Source: JAGWBF01 sp963663025 | GTDB taxonomy: Bacteria > Chloroflexota > Dehalococcoidia > Lucifugimonadales > JAGWBF01 | DNA length: 64,000 nt | Direction of reading: 5' to 3' | NCBI GenBank assembly: GCA_963663025.1 | Contig: OY760073.1 | Span: forward strand, 806,001-870,000 | Shown here: positions 40,185 to 48,733 of the stretch, in pieces | Layout of the letters: each line of letters begins with the position of its first letter | How positions within the stretch are numbered: position 1 is the first letter of the stretch | The notes under the pieces: generated by a model | Databases searched by the model: none | Told to the model about the DNA's origin: nothing | Seen by the model: only the letters and a program-made list of their open reading frames with translations | Program-made: the position numbers and the translations under genes

Positions 40185-41486
40185 ATGGCGATATCTATTG
40201 AACTGCCTCAAGTAGGGGAATCGGTTGTGGAAGGCACCATAGGCAAGTGGCTGAAACAACCCGGTGATGTCCTCAAGAAATATGATCCCCTGGTGGAAGT
40301 GGTGACCGACAAGGTGACCATGGAAGTGCCCGCCCCATTCTCGGGTGTGCTCACCAGCATCCTAGCTCAGGAAGGCGAGACCATCCCCGTGGGGACCGTC
40401 ATAGCCGAGGTAGAAACATCGGAAGACGTTTCGCTCCCGGAGACTCCATCGACCGTGGCCCCCGCTCAGCCTGCCCAGGCCGCAGGTGTTGGCACTACCG
40501 GCTACCTGGTGAAGGACTTCAAGCAGGTAGGACCTACAGGCGGAGGCGCCGGAGACGTTAGAGCGTCACAAGAAGCCCCCCAGGAGACGCCCAGCGCTCG
40601 AGGTCGGCACTCGCCTGCGGTGCGTCGCTTGGCCCAAGAGCACAACGTTGACCTGGCTAGCGTGACCGGCACGGGCATGGGAGGCCGGATCACCCGCGAT
40701 GACGTTATGGCCTTCATTAAGGATGGAGGCCCTCCAACATCAGCAGCGCCTGCGGCAAAACCGGCCTCCGCGGCTTCGGCTGCGGCGGTTCCCGGGGAAG
40801 AAATCGCCCTGAACCCCATCAGGCGGACCATCGCCCAGAACATGTCGAAGAGCGCCTCGGAGATCCCTCACGCATGGGGGATGGTCGAGGTCGACGTTAC
40901 CCCGCTGGTGCGGTTCCGGGAGGGCGCAAAGGCTGATTTCCTGGAGCGGGAGGGGGTAGAGCTGACCTACCTGCCCTTTGTACTTAAGGCGGTTGTAGAA
41001 TCCCTCAAGAAGCATCCCTATCTGAACTCCCAGTGGGCCGGGGACAAGATTCAGCTCAAGAAGCAGCTGAATCTTGGCATTGCTGTTGCTGCGTCCGACG
41101 GCCTCGTGGTACCTGTGATTCATGGGGCCGATGGTATGAGCATATCGGCGCTGGCCCGGGCCGTCCGGGACCTGACGGGACGGGCCCGGCGGAGCAAGCT
41201 GACGCTGGAGGACGTCCAGGGAGGCACCTTCACCGTAAACAACACCGGCGCCCTGGGTTCTATCCTCTCGCGCCCCATCATCAACTACCCCCAGGCGGGC
41301 ATTCTGACCACCGAGGCGATTCAGAGGCGACCTGTCGTGATTGACGACGCCATCGCCATTCGGTCCATGATGAATGTGTGCCTCTCCTTCGACCACCGCA
41401 TCATCGACGGGGCGGAAGCCAGCGGCTTTCTCCAGACGGTCAAGGCTGGCCTGGAAGCTATGGGCGCCAACACCCCCATCTACTAG
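40185..41486 (+). CDS. Dihydrolipoamide acyltransferase (E2) component
   Basis: A 433-residue E2. One N-terminal lipoyl domain with the modified lysine in TDKVTMEVPAP (K43), a Pro/Ala-rich linker, an E1/E3-binding domain (HSPAVRRLAQEHNVDLASV), a second linker and the catalytic core ending in SFDHRIIDGAEA with the active-site His and Asp. ATG at 40185, 63 nt after E1-beta. The E3 (lipoamide dehydrogenase) gene is not in the cluster and would have to be shared from elsewhere. LipB follows directly, which fits the need to lipoylate this protein. Confidence 0.94.
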   Translation: MAISIELPQVGESVVEGTIGKWLKQPGDVLKKYDPLVEVVTDKVTMEVPAPFSGVLTSILAQEGETIPVGTVIAEVETSEDVSLPETPSTVAPAQPAQAAGVGTTGYLVKDFKQVGPTGGGAGDVRASQEAPQETPSARGRHSPAVRRLAQEHNVDLASVTGTGMGGRITRDDVMAFIKDGGPPTSAAPAAKPASAASAAAVPGEEIALNPIRRTIAQNMSKSASEIPHAWGMVEVDVTPLVRFREGAKADFLEREGVELTYLPFVLKAVVESLKKHPYLNSQWAGDKIQLKKQLNLGIAVAASDGLVVPVIHGADGMSISALARAVRDLTGRARRSKLTLEDVQGGTFTVNNTGALGSILSRPIINYPQAGILTTEAIQRRPVVIDDAIAIRSMMNVCLSFDHRIIDGAEASGFLQTVKAGLEAMGANTPIY

Positions 41487-41495
41487 GCGGCAGCT

Positions 41496-42197
41496 ATGGC
41501 CAGAACCCCGGACTGCCGGGTGATCGACCTTGGGGTGCAGGACTACCTGCCTGTATGGGAGCTCCAGAAGCAGCTTGCGCAGCAGGTCCATGACGGCGAG
41601 GCGTCCGACACCATGCTACTTGTAGAGCACCCCCCTACCATTACAACGGGACGTTTGGGCAGCCGAGACCAGATCCTGGCCGATGACGAGCTCCTCTCTC
41701 GCATGAACGTTCCCCTGTATGAAGTGGACCGGGGCGGTGAGGTCACCTTCCACGGACCGGGACAGCTCGTCATGTACCCCATAGTCAACCTGCGCGACCG
41801 CTGGGGGCCCGTGAAGTACGTGCGGACCCTGGAGCAGGTGATGATGCTGTGCTTGGCGGACTTTGGTGTTGACGGGAAAACCTTGGAGGGCGTTACCGGC
41901 GTTTGGGCTGGAGACGGAAAGATTGGAGCCATAGGTGTGAAGATCAGCCGCGGTGTGGCCTATCACGGGTGCTCGCTAAACGTTAACACCGACCTTTCTT
42001 GGTACGAACATATCATTCCATGCGGCCTGGAGGACCAGCCCGTGATGTCCATGTCTAAGCTGCTGGGTCACGATGTCGATGTTGATATGGTAGCCTACAG
42101 CATGACCTATCACTTTGGCCGGATGATGGGTTTCCGGATGAAAGAGGCCCAAGAGCAAGCGGAGCGTGGCGAACTGTGTACGTTGCAGTTAACGTAG
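41496..42197 (+). CDS. lipB: Octanoyl-[acyl-carrier-protein]:protein N-octanoyltransferase (LipB)
   Basis: A 233-residue enzyme that moves octanoyl groups from ACP to lipoyl-domain lysines. Motifs are LLVEHPPTITTGR, RGGEVTFHGPGQLVMYPI and GKIGAIGVKISRGVAYHG; the catalytic Lys is in GVKI and the catalytic Cys in IIPCG (about residue 176). ATG at 41496, 9 nt after E2, clearly one operon. Lipoyl synthase LipA is not in the window. Confidence 0.95.
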   Translation: MARTPDCRVIDLGVQDYLPVWELQKQLAQQVHDGEASDTMLLVEHPPTITTGRLGSRDQILADDELLSRMNVPLYEVDRGGEVTFHGPGQLVMYPIVNLRDRWGPVKYVRTLEQVMMLCLADFGVDGKTLEGVTGVWAGDGKIGAIGVKISRGVAYHGCSLNVNTDLSWYEHIIPCGLEDQPVMSMSKLLGHDVDVDMVAYSMTYHFGRMMGFRMKEAQEQAERGELCTLQLT

Positions 42198-42520
42198 AAG
42201 CCAGCAGCAACTGTCCCATGCAGATGGAGAGGATGTTCGAGACGCTGGGTGAACCCCGGGAGGTGCAGTGGGCCGTCGCCCCCAATCCCATGGGGCAGGA
42301 TGTCCGTTGCAGGGTTACCGGCTGGTCCTCCGAGGGCGCCTGTGCCGCCTACGGCGTTCTGGTGGAGGACTCGGGTGAGGGTATCCTGATGTTGGTCTAC
42401 GGCGGGGACGAAGGCATCCGCTTGATGCCGGCGGTCAGTGAAGAGGAGTGGGACGTGAACAGCGCCAGCCAGTGGGGAGAAGCGTGCCTGCTCCTGGGCA
42501 AGGATGTGGAGCTAAGCTGA
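42176..42520 (+). CDS. Hypothetical protein overlapping lipB
   Basis: A 114-residue acidic protein (GTG at 42176) whose start overlaps the last 22 bp of lipB. It contains a pattern NPMGQDVRCRVTGWSSEG and a Trp-rich end (SEEEWDVNSASQWGEACLL). No signal peptide, membrane segment or known motif is seen. The start is uncertain: ATG at 42218 is the next choice but has no ribosome site. I do not recognise the family; the codon use looks like that of its neighbours, so it is probably real. Confidence 0.55.
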   Translation: MYVAVNVEASSNCPMQMERMFETLGEPREVQWAVAPNPMGQDVRCRVTGWSSEGACAAYGVLVEDSGEGILMLVYGGDEGIRLMPAVSEEEWDVNSASQWGEACLLLGKDVELS

Positions 42521-42539
42521 AGGCCTGCCCTACGGGCCT

Positions 42540-43337
42540 CTAGTGTTTGGACAAGAACCCGAAGACGGCCTCGATGTACTTCTCCGGTTGCTCTACGTGG
42601 GGTATATGGCCGCACTCCTCGATCACCACCGCCTCTGATCCCGGAATCAACCTCTGGAACTCGTGGGCGTATGCCGGTGGTACTAAACCGTCGGAGTCGC
42701 CCCATACCATGAGTGTTGGCGAGTTTACCCTGTGGATGCGCTTGGTCAGCCCCTTGTCGGGAATGGGCCAGGTGAACTTCCCGGTGGACGCCAGGGCCTC
42801 GATGGTGGCTAATTCGGCTTCTCTCTTTGCCACTGGGTCTTCAGGTTGGGCCGTGTACGCAAGGGCTGCTTCCGATTCTGGGTTTCGCCATGTGGCCTTG
42901 GCGCGCTCCTCGGGGGTCAGTACGTAGATGTCCGCTATTGGGGCATCGTCCAGCCATAGTCCCAGCGAGCCAACCAGGACCAGGGAACGAACCTTGGAGG
43001 GGGACTGGACAGCCAGTTCTGCGGCGATCATGCCGCCATATGAGTGACCCACCAGGTGGTAGGGTTCGGACGTTAGGCCTCCTACCATCTCCTCGTAGAA
43101 GAGCACCAGGTCCCACAGGCTGTCCAGGTGGTCCAGTCCCTCGGTGCCTCCTATACCGGGATGGAAGGGCGCAAAGACATGGTAGCGGGACGCCAGCATA
43201 TCCAGGTGCGGGGTCCATCCGCCCTGGGGTCTGGCCCCGTGCAGGAACACGAGGGGGTCGCCCGAGCCTCCCTCCAAGAGGTTGACGCGGAACTTGCCTC
43301 CCTGCAGTTCATGGGTCTTGCTACGATGCTCTACCAT
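42540..43337 (-). CDS. Alpha/beta hydrolase
   Basis: A 265-residue alpha/beta-hydrolase. The oxyanion HGARPQGGW, the nucleophile in LVGHSYGGMIA (Ser about residue 98), the acid in VWGDSDGLVPP and His in ECGHIPHVEQPE form the usual triad. Similar to meta-cleavage product hydrolases and haloperoxidase-like esterases, a group too broad to name a substrate. ATG at 43337. It is 22 nt downstream of an LLM gene, so the pair may work in sequence on one substrate. Confidence 0.9.
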   Translation of the reverse strand: MVEHRSKTHELQGGKFRVNLLEGGSGDPLVFLHGARPQGGWTPHLDMLASRYHVFAPFHPGIGGTEGLDHLDSLWDLVLFYEEMVGGLTSEPYHLVGHSYGGMIAAELAVQSPSKVRSLVLVGSLGLWLDDAPIADIYVLTPEERAKATWRNPESEAALAYTAQPEDPVAKREAELATIEALASTGKFTWPIPDKGLTKRIHRVNSPTLMVWGDSDGLVPPAYAHEFQRLIPGSEAVVIEECGHIPHVEQPEKYIEAVFGFLSKH

Positions 43338-43359
43338 ACTCTCAATTTCTTGGGGGCCT

Positions 43360-44592
43360 CTAGTCCCCAGGTAGGCCAGCCATCTCGGGCCGGCTCGACA
43401 GGGTGGCGGGCCACCACGGGTCGGAGTATTCCGACCAGGTGTCCCTTATAGAGGGCAGTACCTCTGACGTGAACAATTCCATGTTCTTGAAGGTCAGCTC
43501 ACGGGGCATAGTGCCGATGTGCAGCAGGCACATAAGGTGGCCAACCCTGAGCATCTGTATGGCCTCCTTGAGCCTCTCCCGAACGGTGGCGGGACTGCCG
43601 GCTATGACGTGGCCCTGCTCCAGCCAGTCCTTCCATCCCACAGGCTGGGAAGTGCTGCTCTGGGCATTGGTGCCGATGGCAGTCCTCAGCCCCGCCCTGA
43701 GAGACTCTATGGAACGGTAGCCGGGCGACTCGGCGAAGGGACCATAGACCCGTAGCATCTTGTTGTAGAAGTAGTCCACGTGGGAAGCATAGTCCCGCTC
43801 GGCCTGGCTGTCCGTTTCCGAAACGCACACCAGCTGAAGGAAGCCCACCCGGTAAGGGTTGTCGTCGATGCCAAGCTGGGCGGTGCGCTCCCAGAAGCCA
43901 TCCAGAACCCGGCGGCCCCGCAGGTAGCCGTAGTAGCTCAGGTAGCAGTACACGTAGTTGCGCTGGAGCACCCAGTCCCAGGTTTCCAGGCTGCCACTGC
44001 CCGGGATCCATACTGGCGGATGGGGCTGCTGCAAGGGCCTGGGCCACACATTGACATATCTAAGCTGGTTGAACTTCCCGTTGAACACGAAGGGATCGCG
44101 GGTCTGCCACGATTTCATAATCAAGTCGTGGGCCTCGGTGTGCCTCTCCCTAAGCTGGATGGGCACCTGTCCGTAGGCGAAAGTGGTGTCCATGGATGTC
44201 CCGACGGGGAATCCGGCCACCAGCCGTCCCCCGCTGAGGACGTCCAGCATCGCCATCTCTTCGGCGACCCTGATGGGAGGCTGGTACAGGGCGATGCTGT
44301 TCCCCAGCACGATGAGGGCCGATTGAGATGTGGACCTAGCCAGAATGGAAGCGATCAGGTTGGGCGAGGGCATCAGCCCGTAGGCGTTGGCGTGGTGCTC
44401 ATTGACGCACACTCCGTCGAACCCCAGTTGATCGGCATACTGGAGCTCGTCCAGGTAGTCGTCATACATGTGACGGCCCTGCTGGGGGTCGAAGTTGGAG
44501 TTGGGCAGGTCCACCCAGGCGCTCCGATGCTTTTCGGCGAAGTCGTCGGGCAGACTCTGGTAGGGCATGAGATGGAAGAAGCTGACCTTCAT
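43360..44592 (-). CDS. LLM-class flavin-dependent oxidoreductase (long form)
   Basis: A 410-residue member of the bacterial luciferase-like family, longer than the other three in the window. The start MKVSFFHLMPYQSL, the NEHHANAYGLMPSPNL block, LIVLGNSIALYQPPIRVAEEMAMLDVLSGGRLVAGFPVG over about residues 93-131 and PVWIPGSGS are diagnostic and point to the FMN-type alkane/LadA-like or related group. ATG at 44592 with AAAGGGG upstream. It lies between a quinone-oxidoreductase-like gene (13 nt) and an alpha/beta hydrolase gene, probably one operon. Confidence 0.9.
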   Translation of the reverse strand: MKVSFFHLMPYQSLPDDFAEKHRSAWVDLPNSNFDPQQGRHMYDDYLDELQYADQLGFDGVCVNEHHANAYGLMPSPNLIASILARSTSQSALIVLGNSIALYQPPIRVAEEMAMLDVLSGGRLVAGFPVGTSMDTTFAYGQVPIQLRERHTEAHDLIMKSWQTRDPFVFNGKFNQLRYVNVWPRPLQQPHPPVWIPGSGSLETWDWVLQRNYVYCYLSYYGYLRGRRVLDGFWERTAQLGIDDNPYRVGFLQLVCVSETDSQAERDYASHVDYFYNKMLRVYGPFAESPGYRSIESLRAGLRTAIGTNAQSSTSQPVGWKDWLEQGHVIAGSPATVRERLKEAIQMLRVGHLMCLLHIGTMPRELTFKNMELFTSEVLPSIRDTWSEYSDPWWPATLSSRPEMAGLPGD

Positions 44593-44605
44593 TTCATGAC
44601 CCCTT

Positions 44606-45574
44606 TCATGGTGTCAGGATAACCTTGCCCAGGGTCCCGCGATTGGCTAGGTGGGCGTGGGCGTCGGCCACGGCGCTCATGGGCATGGTCCGGTCCAGGA
44701 CGAGGCGGAGCTCCCCCGACTCGAACAGGGGCAGCATCTCGGCCATGGCACCCTTGTGGTCCAGGTAGCCGTCGGGAGAACGACCGATGCTGAATCCCAT
44801 CACCGCGCCGCAGACGCTGAAGATGTCCCTGGCGGAGAGCGATGCCGAAGCGCCGGAAGCGTTGCCGTAGGTCACCATTCGACCATACACGCCCAGGCAG
44901 CCCATGCTCTTTTCCAGCACCTCGCCGCCCACGCTGTCCAGGATGACTTCGACGCCTCTATCGCCGCTGATCTCCTTGACCCGGGCCTGGAAGTCGTCAT
45001 CGGCATAGTTGATGGCGTGGCTGGCCCCCAGGGAGCGGGCCAACTCCAGCTTCCCTTCGGTGGAGGCGGTGGCTATGACGGACGCCTCCCAATGCCGGGC
45101 AAGCTGGATAGCGGCGGTGCCAACCCCCGAGGCGGCGGCGTGCACCAGGACCGTCTCGCCCGGCTTTACGTCGGCGCGGGTGCGCAGGATATGGTAGGCC
45201 GTCAGGAACACCAAGGGTATGCCCCCTGCGTGGACGGGGTCCACTCCCGAAGGCGCGGGGAACACGTCGGCCTCTCTCGCAGCCACGTATTCCGCCTGGG
45301 CGCCGGCCACCCGGGCCATCACGTGGTCGCCCACCTTGAATTCTGAGACGTCGGGGCCAACGGATGCGACGGTCCCGCCCGCTTCCATGCCCAGGGTCGT
45401 TGGGGCTGGGCCTCCTGGGTAGGTCCCCCGGCGACGGCTCTGATCGGCGAAGTTCATGCCTGCGCCGGCGACCTTGATCAGCATCTCTCCGGGGCCGGGA
45501 GACGGCTCAGGTACGCCGTCCTCCCATCGCAGGACTTCGGGGCCGCCGAACTCGTTGACCCGAACTGCCTTCAC
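44606..45574 (-). CDS. NADPH:quinone oxidoreductase-like medium-chain dehydrogenase
   Basis: A 322-residue zinc-free medium-chain dehydrogenase/reductase. MKAVRVNEFGGPEVLRWED at the start, the AGAGMNFADQSRRRG substrate region and the cofactor loop HAAASGVGTAAIQLARHW (about residues 144-161) place it with QorA/zeta-crystallin. It likely reduces quinones or enones with NADPH. GTG at 45574 with AGGAGG 7 nt upstream. First gene of a minus-strand set with the LLM enzyme and hydrolase downstream. Confidence 0.92.
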   Translation of the reverse strand: MKAVRVNEFGGPEVLRWEDGVPEPSPGPGEMLIKVAGAGMNFADQSRRRGTYPGGPAPTTLGMEAGGTVASVGPDVSEFKVGDHVMARVAGAQAEYVAAREADVFPAPSGVDPVHAGGIPLVFLTAYHILRTRADVKPGETVLVHAAASGVGTAAIQLARHWEASVIATASTEGKLELARSLGASHAINYADDDFQARVKEISGDRGVEVILDSVGGEVLEKSMGCLGVYGRMVTYGNASGASASLSARDIFSVCGAVMGFSIGRSPDGYLDHKGAMAEMLPLFESGELRLVLDRTMPMSAVADAHAHLANRGTLGKVILTP

Positions 45575-45657
45575 GCTGCCTCCTGGAATCTAGGCCTGGA
45601 AGATGCCCAAAGTATAACCTGCGTCGTCATCCTGGGAAAGGCATGTAGTCGAAAGGT

Positions 45658-47790
45658 CTATGGTGTAACAACTGGGGTTGGCACAACGGTAGGATCATCC
45701 TGTCGACGGTCGCAAAATGGCAGGCCCGACTCGGGGAAATCGTTCATAGCTATGTACATCAGATTGTTGGGCAAACATCCTGTTAATCGGTTGTTGGATA
45801 GGTAGAGCTCATCGAGGCCCGAAAGGTTGACCAGAGAATAAGGAACATCCCCGGTCAATTCGTTGTTGGACAAGTCCAGATAATCAAGGTAGAGAAGTTC
45901 ACCAAGGAAGGATGGGATACTTCCCGACAACCGGTTGTGGCCCAGCCCCAACGCATCGAGGAAGCGTAGTTTGTCGAAAGAGGACGGAATCTGCCCAGTC
46001 AGTTGGTTGTTTCCCAAATGCAGGTCATTCAGGTTAGGCAGGTCTCCTAAGAACGAAGGGATCTCTCCTGAAAGATCGTTGTTTGACAAGGAAAGGTAGC
46101 TAAGATTGGAGAAATTGCCCGGCAATGAAGGAATCTCCCCAGACAATTTGTTGCCGCCCAACAATAGTGCAGCTAGATCAGGCAAACTGCCCAAAGAGCC
46201 GGGAATGTCTCCTTCAAGACGGTTCCCGCTTAAGTCCAAGTGGGCAAGGTTGGAAAGGTTGCCCAGGCTAGAAGGTATCTCTCCAGTAAGCTGGTTTCTG
46301 CCCAAAGCCAAATAGATGAGACTGGAAAGATTGCCCAAGTTAGAGGGTATCTCCCCTGTAAGCTGATTCCCTCCAAGGTACAGTGCATCAAGGTTAGGAA
46401 GGTTGCCCAGACTAGAAGGTATCTCTCCCGTGAAACCGCTGTTCCTTAGGTCCAGGTGGCGCAGTTCGGTAAGTTCTCCCAACACAGAAGGTATGGTCCT
46501 TACGCCTTCAGACAGACGAAGTTCCACTTCATGCACACGGCTCGTTTCATCTCCGAGAGTAACGCCCTTCCAGTGTGTGATGGGGACGTGTAGCACCCAG
46601 TTCAGCGTGGCATCTCCAGCCAAGGCGTCCCGAGCTGCGAGCAGGATTTCACAGTCTCTCACCAGCCCAGGATTGTTCTCTGGGCTGGGCACGACAGTCC
46701 CGGAAGAGCAAGTCAGCGGTTCTCCGTCGTAACAGATGGGGAGGCCGGCTTCGTCGAAGTCATTGCTTTTGCTGCCAGTGACAAGGGCCGCGGGCACACA
46801 GCCGGTCAGTTGATTGCCGCTTAAGTGTAATCCATAAAAACCATCGGGATTTGTGTTGTCGATGACGATGTTTACTAAAGAAGGAGGCAATTCCCCGGAC
46901 AGCCGGTTGTCTTCCAAGCTCAAGAAATCAAGGCCTGTGAGGTTGCCAAGAGCATCAGGTATCTCTCCCGTCAGTTGGTTGCTGTCCAACTGAAGGTTCT
47001 CTAAGTTGGTGAGATTGCCAAGGGAATCAGGCATCTCTCCCGTCAATTGGTTGTTGCTTAACCAAAGGCCTTCCAGGTTGGTGAGTTTGCCGAGGGAACT
47101 AGGAATCTCTCCCGTAAGACGATTGTAACCCAAGCCCATCGATTTCAGGCTAACAAGGTTGCCCAAAGAAGAGGGGATTTCCCCCGAGATGTCGTTGCTA
47201 CCCAGGGATAAGACAGTTAGGTTGGGAAGATTGCCGAGAGAGGCCGGAATCTCCCCAGTCAGTCTGTTTGCGCTCAGTATCAGTCCCGTCAAATTGGTCA
47301 GATTGCCGAAAGAATCGGGTATCGGGCCGGTTAATTTGTTGTGTGTGATATCCAGCACTCGCAATTCTGTGAGGCCACCTATCAACGGAGAAAGGCTTCC
47401 AGTTAACATCCTCTCGGAAGTCGAATCGACCAGAGCTCGAAAGCCCATATACATAATTTCATGCACCCTTGGGGGAGAACCGCCAAGGGTAATCCCATCC
47501 CATTGAGTCATCGGTCTGATAGAGGTCCAGTTCAGATTCCCCTTGCTTCCCAGTGTGGCGCTGACGGTTAGAAGTATTGCGCAGTCTCTCACCAAGCCTG
47601 GGTTATCATCGGGATTCTCCACCGAATCTCCCATGGAGCAGAAGCGGGCCATGACCGGATTTATTGACGGAGTAGGAGCGGGCGTGACGAGGGTTGGGGA
47701 GGACATGGTTGTAGTGGGGTTGGTATCGGGAGAGGCGCAGGCCATTGTCAGAGAAAACACCAATACGGTGAGAACTCCAAATCGGGTCAC
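45658..47790 (-). CDS. Lipoprotein with two plant-type leucine-rich-repeat modules
   Basis: A 710-residue exported protein starting at GTG 47790 with AGGAGG upstream. The signal peptide ends in a lipobox (LTMAC, Cys about residue 18), followed by a Thr/Pro linker. Two modules follow. Each has a head of about 60 residues sharing NPGLVRDC, LNW and a W-x-G-x-TLG motif, then 24-residue repeats of the plant-type LxxLxLxxNxLxGxIP form: about eight in the first and ten in the second. Each module closes with a Cys-containing cap (LTGCVP or LTGCLP, then GLPxC). The head resembles the LRRNT cap of plant receptor kinases. It probably binds a protein or glycan at the cell surface. Lower GC than neighbours in places may hint at transfer. 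Confidence 0.88.
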   Translation of the reverse strand: MTRFGVLTVLVFSLTMACASPDTNPTTTMSSPTLVTPAPTPSINPVMARFCSMGDSVENPDDNPGLVRDCAILLTVSATLGSKGNLNWTSIRPMTQWDGITLGGSPPRVHEIMYMGFRALVDSTSERMLTGSLSPLIGGLTELRVLDITHNKLTGPIPDSFGNLTNLTGLILSANRLTGEIPASLGNLPNLTVLSLGSNDISGEIPSSLGNLVSLKSMGLGYNRLTGEIPSSLGKLTNLEGLWLSNNQLTGEMPDSLGNLTNLENLQLDSNQLTGEIPDALGNLTGLDFLSLEDNRLSGELPPSLVNIVIDNTNPDGFYGLHLSGNQLTGCVPAALVTGSKSNDFDEAGLPICYDGEPLTCSSGTVVPSPENNPGLVRDCEILLAARDALAGDATLNWVLHVPITHWKGVTLGDETSRVHEVELRLSEGVRTIPSVLGELTELRHLDLRNSGFTGEIPSSLGNLPNLDALYLGGNQLTGEIPSNLGNLSSLIYLALGRNQLTGEIPSSLGNLSNLAHLDLSGNRLEGDIPGSLGSLPDLAALLLGGNKLSGEIPSLPGNFSNLSYLSLSNNDLSGEIPSFLGDLPNLNDLHLGNNQLTGQIPSSFDKLRFLDALGLGHNRLSGSIPSFLGELLYLDYLDLSNNELTGDVPYSLVNLSGLDELYLSNNRLTGCLPNNLMYIAMNDFPESGLPFCDRRQDDPTVVPTPVVTP

Positions 47791-47844
47791 TGTTTGCCTC
47801 CTGGCCAGTCCGATAGTTGGCGTTGGAAGGGGAGTGAGGGGCCG

Positions 47845-48555
47845 CTAGCTGAGGTGGTAGTGCTTGAAGCCCTCGGCGTACTTCATACCCCGGTGCTGCC
47901 CGTCCTGCTCTCGCCAACCCTTCATCCAGGCGAAGTCATTGTCAGCTTCGCCGACTTGGGAGACGTGCTGCTTCAGGGCTTCCAGGGCGATATCCATCGT
48001 GTCGGAAACGTCTATCCACTTGTCGGCTTCCCGCCGGCTCATTATCAGGACCTCGCGCACCTTGTGGGGTTCGAATCCCTCTTGGAGCAGCTCCGGGAAG
48101 GTCATGCGGTCGCGGGCAGCCGGGAATACGGCCGCCAGGGTCGCCTCGCCGGCGGCCAGGTGGTCGGGGTGGCCCATGTAGCCGGTGCCCTGGAAGCTGC
48201 GGACAGGGTTGGCGCTTATCAGGATGTCCGGTTTGTGCCTCCGTATCTCCCGGGCGATGTCCCTGCGAAGGTCGAGGCTGGGCTCCAGCATCGAGTCCTC
48301 ATATCCCAGGAACACCACGTCCTTTAGGCCAAGAACGCGGCCCGCCGCCCGCTGCTCCTCTTGCCGAATCCTCACTAGCTCCGCAGGTGTCATCTCGGGA
48401 TCGGAGCTTCCCTTGCTCCCGTCGGTGCAGATAACGTAAACGACCTCCATGCCTTGACGGCACCACTTGGCCACCGTACCCGAGCAGCCGTACTCGGCAT
48501 CATCGGCATGGGCGACTACGACCATGCCGCTTCTATAAGGGGTCTCCAAGTCCAT
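47845..48555 (-). CDS. PIG-L family deacetylase
   Basis: A 236-residue zinc-dependent N-deacetylase. The metal motif is HADDAEYGCSGT (H-x-D-D, about residues 16-19) and the distant His is in MGHPDHLAAGEA. The family covers GlcNAc-PI deacetylases, MshB and BshB. MshB-like action in low-molecular-weight thiol synthesis is possible, given that a CysS fused gene lies just upstream and two thiol/selenol DsbA-like proteins occur in the window, but this is only inference. The start is ATG at 48555, 9 nt after GGAGG; TTG at 48564 is less likely. Confidence 0.88.
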   Translation of the reverse strand: MDLETPYRSGMVVVAHADDAEYGCSGTVAKWCRQGMEVVYVICTDGSKGSSDPEMTPAELVRIRQEEQRAAGRVLGLKDVVFLGYEDSMLEPSLDLRRDIAREIRRHKPDILISANPVRSFQGTGYMGHPDHLAAGEATLAAVFPAARDRMTFPELLQEGFEPHKVREVLIMSRREADKWIDVSDTMDIALEALKQHVSQVGEADNDFAWMKGWREQDGQHRGMKYAEGFKHYHLS

Positions 48556-48733
48556 TCGACCCAACCTCCCAGCTAGCTCTCATCTACCATGAAGCTAGTG
48601 AATTTGTTCTGGTAAGTGCGACGGCGCCGGGCCGATCGCACGCAGCTTTTCCAAGACAATTGATCATGAGTGAAGGTGCACTGCCTGGCTCTCAGGGGTG
48701 CAGATGCTGTAGTGCGGGTCCAGTGGAAAGTGC

